Assembly (NCBI GenBank): GCA_029204225.1
Contig: CM055096.1
Span: 61,980,957-62,044,956, forward strand
Source of the DNA: Diphasiastrum complanatum
Taxonomy: Eukaryota; Streptophyta; Lycopodiopsida; Lycopodiales; Lycopodiaceae
Reading direction: 5' to 3'
DNA: 64,000 nucleotides
In this document: one piece after another, positions 20,871-33,141 of the stretch
Layout: each line of letters begins with the position of its first letter
Numbering within the stretch: position 1 is the first letter of the stretch
Notes under the pieces: model-generated
Seen by the model: only the letters and a program-made list of their open reading frames with translations
What the model was told of the DNA's origin: nothing
Database searches by the model: none
Position numbers and translations under genes: made by a program

Positions 20871-23455
20871 TTCCTAGGATTTCTAGACCCCATAGTAGTG
20901 CAGTATGACTGGCATACTTTTCTCATCCATGAACCAACCATTTTCCTCAAACCTAACAACCATGATCGTATTGCAACAGGACCCCCACTATGTAACTTTG
21001 TCTGTGTGTTTCTTGAGAGGAGAGTGTGTGGGTTCCATCGTTCCACTATTTTATCCGCCACCCTGTTTCTCATACTAACCTTTATTTTCCATCTACCGCT
21101 TCCATCTCTACCCAATCTGCAGTCACTGACATGATGGCCATCAAGAGAATGCGCGGCGCTGCCCCTTCTTCTTCGACTCCACCTACTACTAGACGTCGCA
21201 CACATCTTCTTCCATTTCTACCACTGCCACATCTTCTTCTGTTCAACCCTCTACTGTTTCTTTTGCTTCTATTCCTCTTTCATCTGTTCAAACTACATCT
21301 GTAGTTGTTTCTTCTTCTACCACCTCTTCCATCACCATCACCTCATCCATTCCTCCTGCTTTCACATTCACTCCTCATCAAATCGATCCAGTCGACTCTC
21401 AGCTCTCTCTTGACACCTTGGCATGGATGCAACTCATCCACCTTTCACCGCCACGCCAAGGTAGATCACCCCCCTCCTTTCCTTCCATCCTCCACACCCC
21501 TCCAATTATCTTTAGTTTGGACAATCCATCCTTACCCCCATTGTCGCTACTATCTTTTTCACACCCGCCACATGTCTAGTTAGGGCTACCGAGGATGACA
21601 AACCGTTGCCTCATTACACATTTGTACAGACAATGTTTATACCATCGCAGATCGTGCTAATACCACTGCACCTGATGGCAAGAAATCTCTGGAGAAGCTG
21701 GTTGAAGATGACGACGACATATTTCAGGTCGTCGGGGCCTCCACACAATAAGCCCCTATTAGCACAAGCATACCGGCTGCTCCCACGAATATCATGACGG
21801 CCTACCAAGCCTTGGGGACTTATATCTAGGATGCAGTAGCAACCAAAACCTCATTGGACAACCAAGTACTGCAATTGGCAACAAACAACACCCAGTTGCG
21901 AGCGAAAATCACAAAGCTGCAGCAAGAGTTGACAATAGCTCAACAACACGAGCACGACGGGCACCGGGAGGTCACGAAGCTACAACAAAAGGAAGACGGC
22001 CTCAATCAGTACATCTAGAACCTCTCTAAAGTGCTTATGGGTGCTTCAACAAAGGTGCAGGAGCTGCAATTAGAAGCTTCCCAAAGACTTGTCCCCCTCT
22101 AGGTGCAACTCCAGATATATGAAGTAGAAAACGCACATTTGTGAGTGCAGGTGCAAGCATTACAAATAGAAAAAAGTCGCATGGTTAGTTCAGCCTACAC
22201 CTGATTTGAGGACACTATCCCAAGCAAAGATGAATCTCTTCCAGCATCAGGTGCAGGTATATGGCCAGATCTTAAATGGCTACCAGACGGAGTTCGACAA
22301 ATACATGGCAAGTGCAAATCAGGAGCTCACCCAAGCAAAGCAAGCCCTGAAGGCTTGCCAAAGATTCATGGAACAGGGATCTCAGTTATCCTCAGTGGCA
22401 ATTCCAATGGCACCCATCTTTGACACTGCACAGGCAAGTTCCAACTAGGACAAAGGGGAACAAGTAGCAGGGGCAAGCAGTCAAGATCAGGGATCAGACA
22501 CACAAGATCAAGGGCCCCTTGATATAGGAGAAAATACTCAAGGCCAAAATCAAGGCCACGACATGGGTCTGAGTCAAAGCCAAGGAGAGGATCAAGACTC
22601 CACATCTCGAGACTCACGATCCATTTCTGCCAACCGTGCCTTCCGAAGTCCAAAATCCGTGGAGGAGAAAATCAATGAATTTCTAGCAAAGTATCCCCAT
22701 GAGTTTTCAAGAGGCGGTTGACAGATCTCATTTTTGGACCAAACCATAAAAGGCAACGAGCTACAGGCACTCCCAGCCCTCCAACCACAACCAGAGTGGC
22801 ATCAACAACTGTTTGAGCGCAACCCTATGGCCATCAAGGTGTACATGACTAGTCCGCAACAGCTCAAGCTGAACGTGCATTTTTGCCATGCACACGATGA
22901 TCCAAATGGGCGGAATGCGACACCCCTCTGGACAAAATCACCCTTAACAATTGTAATTGGCCAAGAATTTCATCCGAACATGGTTGGAACATGGATGTAG
23001 ACGACCGAAAGGCTCACCCAGTTTTTCAATAAATACTTCAACTATTCTGACCCAACAGTCCACGCAGTAGTCACTTACGCCCGAGACTTGGAGCATCTAA
23101 TGGGAATCGAGACCAAGTGAGATAATTTTCTCCCACCCATATTCTTTGATCCAAATAAGGCATTAGCCTCCAAAAAAGTAGAAGATCAGCTACCAGTAGC
23201 TCGTGTCTATTATCGAGCCGCACTCCTTGGCGATCCTTGGATGAGCTGATTGCAAGCATGGGTCGACCACAAATGGCTAACAGGGGTACACAAGTTCCTT
23301 CACATGCACAAGACTTGAAAAACATCGATCGAATAAATTTTATGGAAGACATCATCGACTACCTAATCAACCAGAGGCGAGCCAAGAGATTCGTGTATAG
23401 ATGTGGCAGAGTGCTGAGGGACCGGCACTACTTCAGGTCGTGGGTCCTGTTGGGG
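20871..23455 (+). pseudogene. Coding region of an unidentified LTR element: Ser/Thr-rich, coiled-coil, Gln-rich protein
   Basis: Plus-strand coding traces with frameshifts and stops. About 21180-21420: Ser/Thr-rich low-complexity. About 21640-22190: DGKKSLEKLVEDDDDIFQVV, LDNQVLQLATNNTQLRAKI, TKLQQELTIAQQHEHDG, a strong heptad pattern (coiled coil). 22206-22448: KMNLFQHQVQVYGQILNGYQ, ELTQAKQALKACQRFMEQ, again helical. 22450-22640: Gln/Asp/Ser-rich. 22640-23230: SPKSVEEKINEFLAKYPHEF, QPEWHQQLFERNPMAIKVYM, LTQFFNKYFNYSDPTVHAVV. Many stops are TAG where CAG would fit. It lies just before a polypurine tract and LTR, so it is probably the body of the plus-strand element begun at 14389. I know no domain for the 22640-23230 part. 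Confidence 0.45.
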
Positions 23456-23456
23456 G

Positions 23457-24290
23457 TGTTCCCAACATATTGTAAATAAATAATATTGGCTAATAAAATA
23501 TGTTGCAAGGGCATGGCATCTTGCGCGTATAAGTTCATGGCCCAATGAGCACGCAAATTGAGCTGTAAATAGAATAATAGACTTGGGTCCTTTTGTAATT
23601 AAAAGAAAACTTGAGGCCCAAAGTCAAGTTAGAAACTTAGTGTTAACCTTTTTAAGTTGGGTCCAAATGGAGACTCACATGAATCATGTGAAATCCAATG
23701 TACTTTTCAAGTTGGGTCCAAGATGAATGGATAGGATTAGTGTACATATTAGCCAGTAGTATTTTTGGGCAAGGGCTTTTCCCATTTATAAAAAGGCACC
23801 TCATGTACTCTATTTTCATGCTTAATTGAGAGGAGGAGACTCTACTATTTTGAGAGCTCAAACATCCTCATTTGCTAATCACTCTTGCTTATGCTATTGT
23901 TGTGATTGCTTGTTATTTCCATATCTTCCATGCTTTTTTTTTTGTGTTAGTTAAGGTTTCTCCATAAGCAATGACATTGAGCATTTGAGCTAACCTCCAT
24001 CTCACCTTTCTCCCCTTATCCCTCTCTCTTCCCTCTTCTTCTCTCTTTCTCTCTTCTCCTTTCCTTATTCACTTCTCTTCTCTCATTCAAGCTAAAATCA
24101 TGATGAATGTTAGCATAGAGGAGTAGAGTTAAAGGTGGGTGGTGTTAGTGGTAAATAGAGTTAAGGGAGGAAGTAGAAAAATGGCTAAAAGTAGCATCCA
24201 TGCATAGTTAGATATCTATCCAGCGTTCTAACCCTCTTTGACAGGCAGAAGAGCTACTCACCGACCAAATCTACATCCCTACAATAATTT
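23457..24290 (+). repeat. Probable 3' LTR of the plus-strand element
   Basis: A G tract (TTGGGGG, 23450-23456) precedes TGTTCCCAACATATTG. A TATA box lies at 23784-23796 (ATTTATAAAAAGGC). The segment with GGGTCCAA and ACTCACATGAATCATGTGA resembles, reversed, 36250-36290 in the LTR at 35830-36546, so the two LTR families are distantly related. The right end is not fixed; 24290 is a guess. Confidence 0.5.
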
Positions 24291-25379
24291 TTCTCACATT
24301 CTTCATTCTGCAGTTTAATAAAAAAAAATGAATTCTACCTACCTACAGTCCTAACCTAACCTAACCTAACCTTAACTCGGTTATCTCCTCATCTTCTCAC
24401 TTGGCTACTTTCTTTCCATCTCCTCCAGACCCGGCTCGGTCCACATCTTCTCCACGACTCTATTTGCCCCCTCATCAGTTTCGTTCATTTATCTCTCTTA
24501 ACTTAGTGCATCCCACTCTGCTTTTTTCAAATAAACTTCTTATCTATATTCATGACAGCAGTCTAATCAAAACCCAGGGCTGATGCGCAAGAGGCACCAA
24601 GAACGTAGGCCCATAAGTTGTAATATGCTTTGCAGCACTATTTTAGTGTAATGTGCAGAGGGCATTAGAAGCTTTGCTTTGCTCAACTCTTTCTTTATTA
24701 CTCCTTCAATGTCAACAATTTTGTCACATACAAGGACATAGAGTACTTTGGGTCAATCTACCATAGTAGTATCGGAAAACCTTTTTAAGGTTTCTCTCCA
24801 AAAATCGATATGTGAAAAAGTTCTTTGGCCTACATTGAGTGACAAGCTCTTACTTGCCGGTTTTTCCCTATAAAACCCAAGATTTATGACATAAAAGATC
24901 TTGTACAATTTTTTCCATGCCAACTTTTGGAAAAAGTTGTCGGTTCCATTCTTGGACTATGTCGGCTTTCCCGAACATTGCTGCCATAGTCATGCAAACA
25001 ATCCTCTTACAAACAACTGGGAGGAAGCCACGATAGCTGCTGAAAATTTTGCAAAAACTCTATGACAATGGGACATTCCATTGAGTTTTGTGAGTAGATG
25101 TTCCGGAGCGGGTAGCAAGCGAACCATTGTGTTATGATGGCTGATTTTGCATAAATCTATCTCATGAAATGTGGAAAATTGAAGGCTAGCTAACAAGAAA
25201 AAGTGCTAGATCCTGACAAAAGTGTAACAAAGAGTATAAATGGCTTGATTTGTTCACCAACACAAGCATCTCCCAACAATTTGATCTCACGTCATTGCCA
25301 CCATAGCTCCATCACTTACCCCCACCTGCCATATTGAGCTGATACTGACTGTCTTAGCTTACCAATTTGTAGGTGCCAT
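24291..25379. other. No recognised gene; short (CCTAA)n tract
   Basis: Four to five CCTAA units at about 24353-24375, too short and of the wrong unit for plant telomeric DNA. Minus-strand frame 25196-24990 (68 codons) has no recognisable features. Nothing else supported. Confidence 0.35.
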
Positions 25380-25655
25380 CTTCTCCTCCTCTCTCGGCTC
25401 TTTTCCTTCATTCAGTCAAGATTCCATCCACTTCCGGTTCGATCGAGATTTTACCTCATCATATTTTGGTCTAGATTCCATCGACTTTCAGCTCAATCGA
25501 GATCTCATGCTCCCTCACGTCTCTCGTTCCGACTCGGTCGAGATCTCAAACTCTTTTTCCTTCACGTCCCTCGGCTTAGTCGAGAGCTCACGCTCTCTCA
25601 CGACCCTTGGCTTAGTTGACATTTCCATCCTTACGTTCCTCGGCTCGGTCCAATT
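25380..25655. repeat. Degenerate repeats of TCGGCTCGGTCGAGATCTCA (about 46 bp apart)
   Basis: Five or six imperfect units with TCGATCGAGATTTTAC, CTCAATCGAGATCTCATG, CTCGGTCGAGATCTCAAAC, TTAGTCGAGAGCTCACG, TTAGTTGACATTTCC, separated by CCTCACGTCYCTCG-like spacers. The core CGGTCGAGATCT equals the core of the leader minisatellite at 43010-43690. Confidence 0.65.
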
Positions 25656-26329
25656 CTTCACAATTTTTTTTTTTTACATTGGGTAATAAAATCATGAACG
25701 CGTCATTGAAGTCACCGTCAAAAAACTTGTCATCAATATTGTGATATTTTTTTGGTTTCTTTTATTTCATGGACATTAAAAATATTCAAGGATTTTAAAG
25801 TTTTATTTATTTCAATTTGTAATTTAAGCCCCTCTTTTTTAGTTTGGACGAATTTCTTTATTTTCCTTTGAACTCCCATACTTTTTTTGTTTGAGTTCGG
25901 ATATCAATGATATAAAAATAAAAATTGATCATAATGACGAGCCTGAGACTCAAAAGTTCTCAAAAAATTTGTGATTATTATTTTTAAATTTGTCTTTTCG
26001 AGACTCCATTTCTTGAGTCATTTTTTTTTAACGTATTTTCATTAGTTATTTTTAAATCTTCATATCTTTTTCGTTTTAGTTCAGATTTGAATGTTGTAAA
26101 AAAAAAAAAATTGCTCATGGTGACAAATTGAACACAACTGTTACTTCATTTTAATTTGTTACACTTTCCAATTCACAACCACTTTATTCTTCGAGGACTC
26201 AAAATTTTAAGTGGATGGAGAAGAGCAATCAATGTACGCTTTGTTTAAATGCTGATTTCAGAATAACGTCTTTTATTTTTGTTGTTATCAACACCCTCTC
26301 CAACATCCTCCACTTAGAATATCCGAGTT
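25656..26329. other. A/T-rich spacer
   Basis: T- and A-runs, no frame of note. Contains A11 near 26099. Confidence 0.4.
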
Positions 26330-26560
26330 GTATGCGGATGCAGATATATTATGAGTAACCACATTTTTGATATCTGTTAAGATATCTAAATTATACATTG
26401 ATCTTGACATATTACGATCATGAGAGATATTTTTGATTCTTGTGAAGATATCCAAATTATAGTTACTTGATTTTGATATATTACGATCATGAAAAATATC
26501 TTCGATTCTTGTCAAGATATCTGAGTTATAGTTATTTGATCTTGTTGTATTGCAATCAGC
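26330..26560. repeat. 69-bp tandem repeat, about 3.3 copies
   Basis: ATTACGATCATGA at 26411 and 26480 and the degenerate ATTGCAATC at 26549 are spaced by 69 bases, preceded by a more diverged copy near 26347. Each unit contains AAGATATC and AATTATA. Because 69 is a multiple of three, the minus strand reads as a repeated peptide (NLDIFTRIKNISHDRNMS-like) in the open frame 26515-26288. Confidence 0.85.
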
Positions 26561-26569
26561 AGATCTATT

Positions 26570-27113
26570 TTAGACATCTATAGATCTTGTCAACGTTGTT
26601 TGGATGCTATCCCTTTTTGAACCACAAGGATGACCCGACATTTTCTTGATGTTGCTCCTATTTGAACATTTAGAATAATACATAAAGCACTTACTTAATG
26701 GTTCAGTAAATGATACTTTTTTTTTCTTTTTAAAGTGCAAAGATAGTTTTGACAAACACCAAATTACTGTTTGACTTTGCATGTAGAAAGAGTCTTCGTC
26801 ATCTGTCATGACATTCACAATATTTTTTTCTGTTGTAATTGAAGTCAACTTCACGATAACAAACAAGATTTTTTCACTGGAATAATAGCCTTCGAGCAGT
26901 GAAAACTACTATCCCTTCAAAATCCATACAATCAACAACATCATCAATGTTGTATAATGGACAGTTGACAAGAATGAGTTCTTTCATGTTGACAATATCT
27001 GCATTATTCCACAAGATTTTTTTTGCAATGACATTGATGGAAATATAGTTGTAAATGTTTTCTAGACGATCAAAATCACCGTGATATGACAAAGGACAAT
27101 CCATTTTAAGCAC
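26570..27113 (-). CDS. Two adjacent unidentified minus-strand ORFs (27113-26874, 26866-26570)
   Basis: The first reads MLKMDCPLSYHGDFDRLENI and MKELILVNCPLYNIDDVVDC. The second, 8 bases on, reads KLTSITTEKNIVNVMTDDED and KCFMYYSKCSNRSNIKKM. The two may be one broken gene running into the 69-bp repeats, where the same strand stays open (26515-26288). Amino-acid composition is gene-like rather than retroelement-like, but I recognise no domain, and A/T-rich DNA can give such frames by chance. Confidence 0.3.
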
Positions 27114-27229
27114 CTTTGAAATTAGGACAACACTTTTCTTCGTACCAACTTCTTTGGAAAAACATGTTCCATTTGACTTTGCAGTTAAGACTCAACAATT
27201 AAACAAATTTTATATCTCAATTTTTTAAG

Positions 27230-28900
27230 TTTTTTTTATTTATGTTAAATTTTTCTACGTACTTCTAGATTTTTTTTGTAGGATTTTTAAGTTTCTATTA
27301 CAAATTTTTTAATATTTAACTTTATTTCTTATTTATTCTCATCTCTGAAATTTTTTTTTTCTTATTTACGATTGTTTGAAAGTACTCTTGTTTTCTATTT
27401 ATTTTTTATTTTTTAATTTCTTTTGTATTTTTAATTCTTTTTAGAGTTTTTTTTGTGGTTATTTTTTTTTAGTTTTTTATTTCAGATAAAATTATTTTTT
27501 TGATTTTTATGGGATTTTCTTATATTATTTTGATTTTTTAATATTTATTTATTTCTCAAAATTTATTTTTCAGATTTTTTACATAAAATTACTGTTTTTA
27601 TTTTTTTTGAGATTTTTTACACTATTTTGATGTTTTTAGATTTTATTCTTATAGTTTATTTTTTGTTTTTCTTTGGATTTTTAACACAAAATTATTTTTT
27701 TGATTTTTTGGAGATTATTTACACAATTTTAATATATTTAGATTTTTTTTATTTTTTAAAATTTATTTTTGATTTTTCTCCGGATTTTTACATAAAATTA
27801 TTGTTTGGATTTTTTTTGGGATTTCTTACACTATTTTGATTTTTTTTTGGAATTTTTAAGATTTTTTTTTCATGTTTTAAACTTAATTTTGTTTTTTCTT
27901 GGGATTTTTTACAAAAGATTATGTTTTTGATTTTTTCAGAATTTTTTACACGATTTTGATATTTTTTTTTATTATTTTCATTTGTTGAGCTAACCTTTTG
28001 TTTTTCTTAGAATTTTTTACATAGAATCATTGTTTTGATTTTTTTAGGATGTTACACTATTTTGATTGTTTTACATTTTTTTCATTTTTTTAGGTTTATT
28101 TATGGTTTTTTTGGGATTTTTACATAAAAACATTGTTTTGATTTATTTGGGATTTCTTACACAATTTTAATAGTTTTTATTTTCATATTTTAAAGCTTAT
28201 TTTTGGTTTTTTTTTTTAGGATTTCTTACATAAAATTATTGTTTGGAATTTTTTAAACTTTTGAGTTTTTTAGTTTTTTAGTTTTTTTTTAAATTTTTTT
28301 TTTCATTTTTTAAGCTTAATTTTGTTTTTGCTTGGGATATTCTACAAAAGATTACTTTTTATTTTTTTGGAGTTTTTTACATGATTTTGATATTTTTTTT
28401 ATTTTTTTCATTTTTTTATGGTTATTTTTTATTTTTCTTGAGATTTCTTACATAAAATCATTGTTTTGATTTTTTTGGAATGTTTTACACTATTTTGATT
28501 GTTTTAGATTTTTATTCATTTAAGCTTATTTTTGTTTTTTTTGGGATATTTACATAAAATTATTGTTTGATAGTTTTTGATTTTTTTTCATCTTTTAAGG
28601 TTATTTTTTTGTTTTTTTTTTTAAATTTTTACATAAAATTATTGTTTTGATTTTTTTGAGATTTTTTACACTATTTTGATTTTTTTAGATTTTTTTCATT
28701 TTTTTAAGCTTATTTTTGGTTTTTTTTTTGTAGTTTTTACATAAAATTATTGTTTTGTATTTTTTGGAATTTTTTACACTATTTTGATTTTTTTTTTTCA
28801 ATTTTTTGAACTTATTTTTGGTTTTTTTTGGTATTTTTTTACATAAAATTATTGTTTTGATTTTTATAGGTTTTTTATACTATTTTAGCTACCTATGTTA
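27230..28900. repeat. T-rich tandem array, unit about 105 bp, at least 13 copies
   Basis: The anchor ACATAAAATTATTGTTTTGA or a close variant recurs at 27581, 27684, 27790, 27911, 28019, 28122, 28228, 28344, 28450, 28552, 28631, 28739 and 28841, i.e. every 79-121 bases, mostly 102-108. Between anchors lie GGGATTTTTTACACTATTTTGAT and TTTCATTTTTTAAGCTTATTTTTGG-like segments. The plus strand is extremely T-rich and poor in A, so strand asymmetry is strong. From 27230 to 27580 the units are more diverged. Alternating segments (ACAAAAGATT variants at 27911 and 28344) hint at a higher-order unit of four. Confidence 0.9.
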
Positions 28901-30135
28901 GCTTGCCATAGGTGTTTTATTTGTTTTTTTTGTATTTTCAAGTTTTATTTCTTACTTTTGTATTATCAAGTTCATGGAAGGGATGAGGAGTAAGGAGAGC
29001 ACAGTTGGAGCACCAAATAATACCATAAGCATTTGGTGCAACATCAACACTTTTCAAGCTATATATAGACTTTTCAACTAGTTGATTTTGCAATAATTGG
29101 TTTCATTTTACTGAAATGGACCTCCAAAAAATACTTTTCATTCTCAATTAATCTTCATTATGGAGTTCTTATGTCTTCTTGCCATGTGGCATAGCATTTG
29201 TCCCATAAGCATTGATGGAATTTGACTATGAAAAAAATCATGCCATGTGTAAAGAGCCTACACTACCTCGAGCTACATCACACACTAAAATTGGCCTAAT
29301 CACCTACTAACATGTGTGCATGGGGTAGAAAAGTCAAACTACCTCCCAAACTCAAGATTAAGGCCTATTGACTATTCAAACTCATCATAAATGAACTAAA
29401 AATATTATGACTACCATCCACACATGGAAACATGCTCCACACGTGTGAATTTCTCTATGTACATCATATTGCAAAACGATCAAGCTAGATTTTGCCTATT
29501 TTTCACACGCCTCAAAAACTAGCTTGATGAGATACTAGATCCAACAAGAAACTTGAGATACATTTTGAGTGGATCCTTTGGTATGAATATGATGTGAAAA
29601 CCAGCCAAAGGACATTTGGTTGCAGCCAATTCACCATTGCCTTGAGAGGATTTCTTTGATGGAAATCTAATACCACATTGCTTGACGAACATTCCACCAT
29701 ATTGGCACTTTTTCCTTTGATTTCTCCCATGCTTGAAGAAGATATTTTACTTGAGAGCTTCCCTTCCTTGAAAATAGCTGCCCCATAATAATGGAAAGCC
29801 AAGGCCTCCATGCCTCATAATGACCATAAAGATCAAGATCACAAAATAGACAATAAATAAATCCCCCCCCCCCCCCACAATGCTTATTTACATTATTTTT
29901 TGAAATTTCTAGGCTTTCTTATCTCAAAGTGAATAGCAAATTTTTTTCTTTCTCTTAAAATATGGTAAATTATTTTTAACAAACTTTCTTTCAAGTTTTT
30001 TAGATAGATTTTTTTCAAGTTTCTTAAGATAGTTTATGTATATCTCTCTCTCTTAAGATAATTTATATCCAAGTTGAGTTTTTGATCATCATGAAATGTG
30101 ATCTTCATGAATTTTTTTACTAAAAAGAAAAAGAG
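28901..30135. other. No recognised gene; weak minus-strand ORF 29811-29512
   Basis: Frame 29811-29512 (99 codons) contains SSSSMGEIKGKSANMVECSS and might be a gag-linker relic, but nothing confirms it. CTACCTCGAGCTACATCA (29270) resembles words in the LTRs at 47384 and 54037. A C13 run lies at 29865-29877. Confidence 0.35.
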
Positions 30136-30168
30136 AAGAGAGCCCACCCGCGGCGGGTGGGCTCTCTT
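30136..30168. repeat. Perfect GC-rich hairpin (16-bp arms, 1-base centre)
   Basis: AAGAGAGCCCACCCGC, then G, then GCGGGTGGGCTCTCTT (arms 30136-30151 and 30153-30168). Flanking A/G-rich left and T/C-rich right bases extend it imperfectly to about 30122-30182. It stands out in very A/T-rich surroundings. Confidence 0.9.
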
Positions 30169-30205
30169 ATCTCTTTTTTCTTATAAAAAAAAAAACATAT
30201 AAATA

Positions 30206-30206
<1 letters not shown>

Positions 30207-30278
<72 letters not shown>

Positions 30279-30280
30279 AG

Positions 30281-30338
<58 letters not shown>

Positions 30339-30391
30339 TATATCTAGATAGGGATGTTATATCAGTATATTAAGTGTGTGTTATATCTATC

Positions 30392-30445
<54 letters not shown>
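30207..30445. repeat. Compound microsatellite (CA)n(TA)n ... (GT)n ... (TA)n
   Basis: (CA) about 30207-30238, (TA) 30239-30276, (GT) 30282-30336, (TA) about 30399-30445. The CA and GT blocks on either side of TA are complementary, so 30207-30336 is one long inverted repeat. Confidence 0.95.
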
Positions 30446-31433
<988 letters not shown>

Positions 31434-31439
31434 GAAGAA

Positions 31440-31990
31440 ATGCCATCGCATTCTGGTCCCAAATGCTTGCAGACCTCACGGACTCGAACAGTTCCTGAGA
31501 GGTATATACCTCAATCTTTCTGGACTTCATCAGAAGAACCAGAGACCCTAGCCGAAGCAATTAACTCCAAGGATGTTGTGAAGTGGAAAGAAGCTATGGA
31601 AAGTGAGTACAAGTCACTTTTGACGAATTAGACCTGGACATTGGTCAACTTCCCCACTCACAAGAGAGTTATCGACAACAAGTGGATCTTCAAGAAGAAG
31701 ATAAGCTCTGATGGTTCCATTGCAAAATAGAAAGCACAGTTGGTGGCTAAAGGATTCACTCAAGTCCAAGGAGTGGATTATCAAGAAATTTTCAGTCTTG
31801 TTGTCAAGACACAGTCAATCAGGACTTTGATTGCGTTGGCAGTGGCGAAAGGTCTCGAAATGCATCAAATGGATGTCAACACAAAATTTCTCAACAACTA
31901 CACCAAAGAGGAGCTGTATACCTTCCAACCATAAGGATTTGAAGTCAAACGCCAAGAGCACAAAGTGGGATCATCAGACTTCGATCAAGT
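31440..31990 (+). pseudogene. Copia reverse transcriptase, N-terminal part
   Basis: One frame with three stops: VPERYIPQSFWTSSEEPETL, AEAINSKDVVKWKEAMESEY, stop, TWTLVNFPTHKRVIDNKWIF, stop, AQLVAKGFTQVQGVDYQEIF, TLIALAVAKGLEMHQMDVNT, KFLNNYTKEELY, stop. This is the RVT_2 start with the first catalytic Asp (QMDV) intact; the YVDD block and everything after are missing. It ends around 31990 against an opposite-strand gag. Confidence 0.85.
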
Positions 31991-31999
31991 CTTGTTCAT

Positions 32000-33141
32000 T
32001 GAGGAGTAACCATCAATCTTAGTATTTCCCCTGACATTGCACTTCTCGTTTGAAGAGTACATAATTGTGCTATTTGACAGATCTTGTGATGAACTGCCTT
32101 CAAGTCACCCTGTTGACACTAGTTCTCTTAAAGATGCATCACCAAAAAATCTTTGCATTGTTTGCGCCAAGAGACCAGACAAAATTTGTCAAACATCCTC
32201 GGTTGTCAATTTCTTGAATTCCTCAGCTATCGTTGGCTTGATGTATTCTACCAGCTTTGTCTTCTGTGATGTCATTGTCCTTTTGCCCATGGCTGTGTCT
32301 GAGTACCTTGGGACTTTTGTCGAGTTGTCTTCCTCTTCACTTGTTTCATATCTGGTGGCACTAGAATTTTTCGTTTGTAGTGCATTCAGTCTATAGGTGG
32401 ATTGGACAACACATGTGCATGTAGATCTACATAAGCCAAATGTCTCTTGGATATTTGTGGATTTTCCATCAGACAATCTTGGCACAGATGATTGACTCCA
32501 CATTGTGCACAAAAGAGTTCAAATGTTGATGGATTCCCTCGATGTGGACATTCGGCTCGACAATGTTTTTCTCCGCATCCATAATACCTTACCGAGTGTA
32601 GTATACCATCGCCTCTAAGTTGATAGGCATATAGTGGTAATAGATGCCCCTTAGGATCTTCCACAAAATAAATTGGTAGGCTATTGTATTCTTCTTTGGA
32701 GTTCAGAGACATGCAAGATGATATGACCAAAACTTCTACCTTTCCACTGGTTGTTGAAGAAACTTGTGATTTAGATGGATTAATTTGACATCCATCTTTT
32801 GGGTGAGCTTCTTGTTGGCTTGATTCTTCTTCAAATCCTTGAACCCTTGGATCTTGCTATCGAGTCTTCTGCTCTACATTTAGTCTTTGTAAAAAGTGCA
32901 TATTCTTGATTGGACATCTTGTACTTGGATGATCTTCAAAGCAGTATGTACATTTGTCCTTCTCCACAAAATTCAATTGTGCGAGCATAAGTTTGCTGAC
33001 AGCCTGAACTTGAAGTATTGGGCTCTTGTTCGCTTGTTGCACATGGTCCACTTGCCTCTGCTCCACTTTGTTGCCTTTCATGGAATTCCACTCTTGCTTG
33101 ATCATCACTTGTTGATGACTTTTGTTCATCTGATTCCACAT
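32000..33141 (-). pseudogene. Gag-like protein with Cys/His knuckles (gypsy-like)
   Basis: Minus strand. 33141-32386 is one frame with one stop near 32857: KDKCTYCFEDHPSTRCPIKN, then YYGCGEKHCRAECPHRGNP and LFCAQCGVNHLCQDCLMEN. A frameshift near 32400 leads to SATRYETSEEEDNSTKVPRY and LVEYIKPTIAEEFKKLTTED, continuing with stops to about 32000. Three Cys/His clusters suggest nucleic-acid binding. The strand matches the LTR at 35830-36546, so this is probably its gag, separated by a 2.5-kb leader with tandem repeats. It is cut off by the copia RT fragment. Confidence 0.6.

Noticed and set aside
20496-20877. Overlapping open frames of 104 and 122 codons on opposite strands
   Set aside because: They cover the CGTCGGAT repeat, which lacks stops by composition; no domain and both strands open.
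24353-24375. CCTAA repeats as interstitial telomere
   Set aside because: Only four to five units, and the unit is CCTAA, not the plant CCCTAAA.
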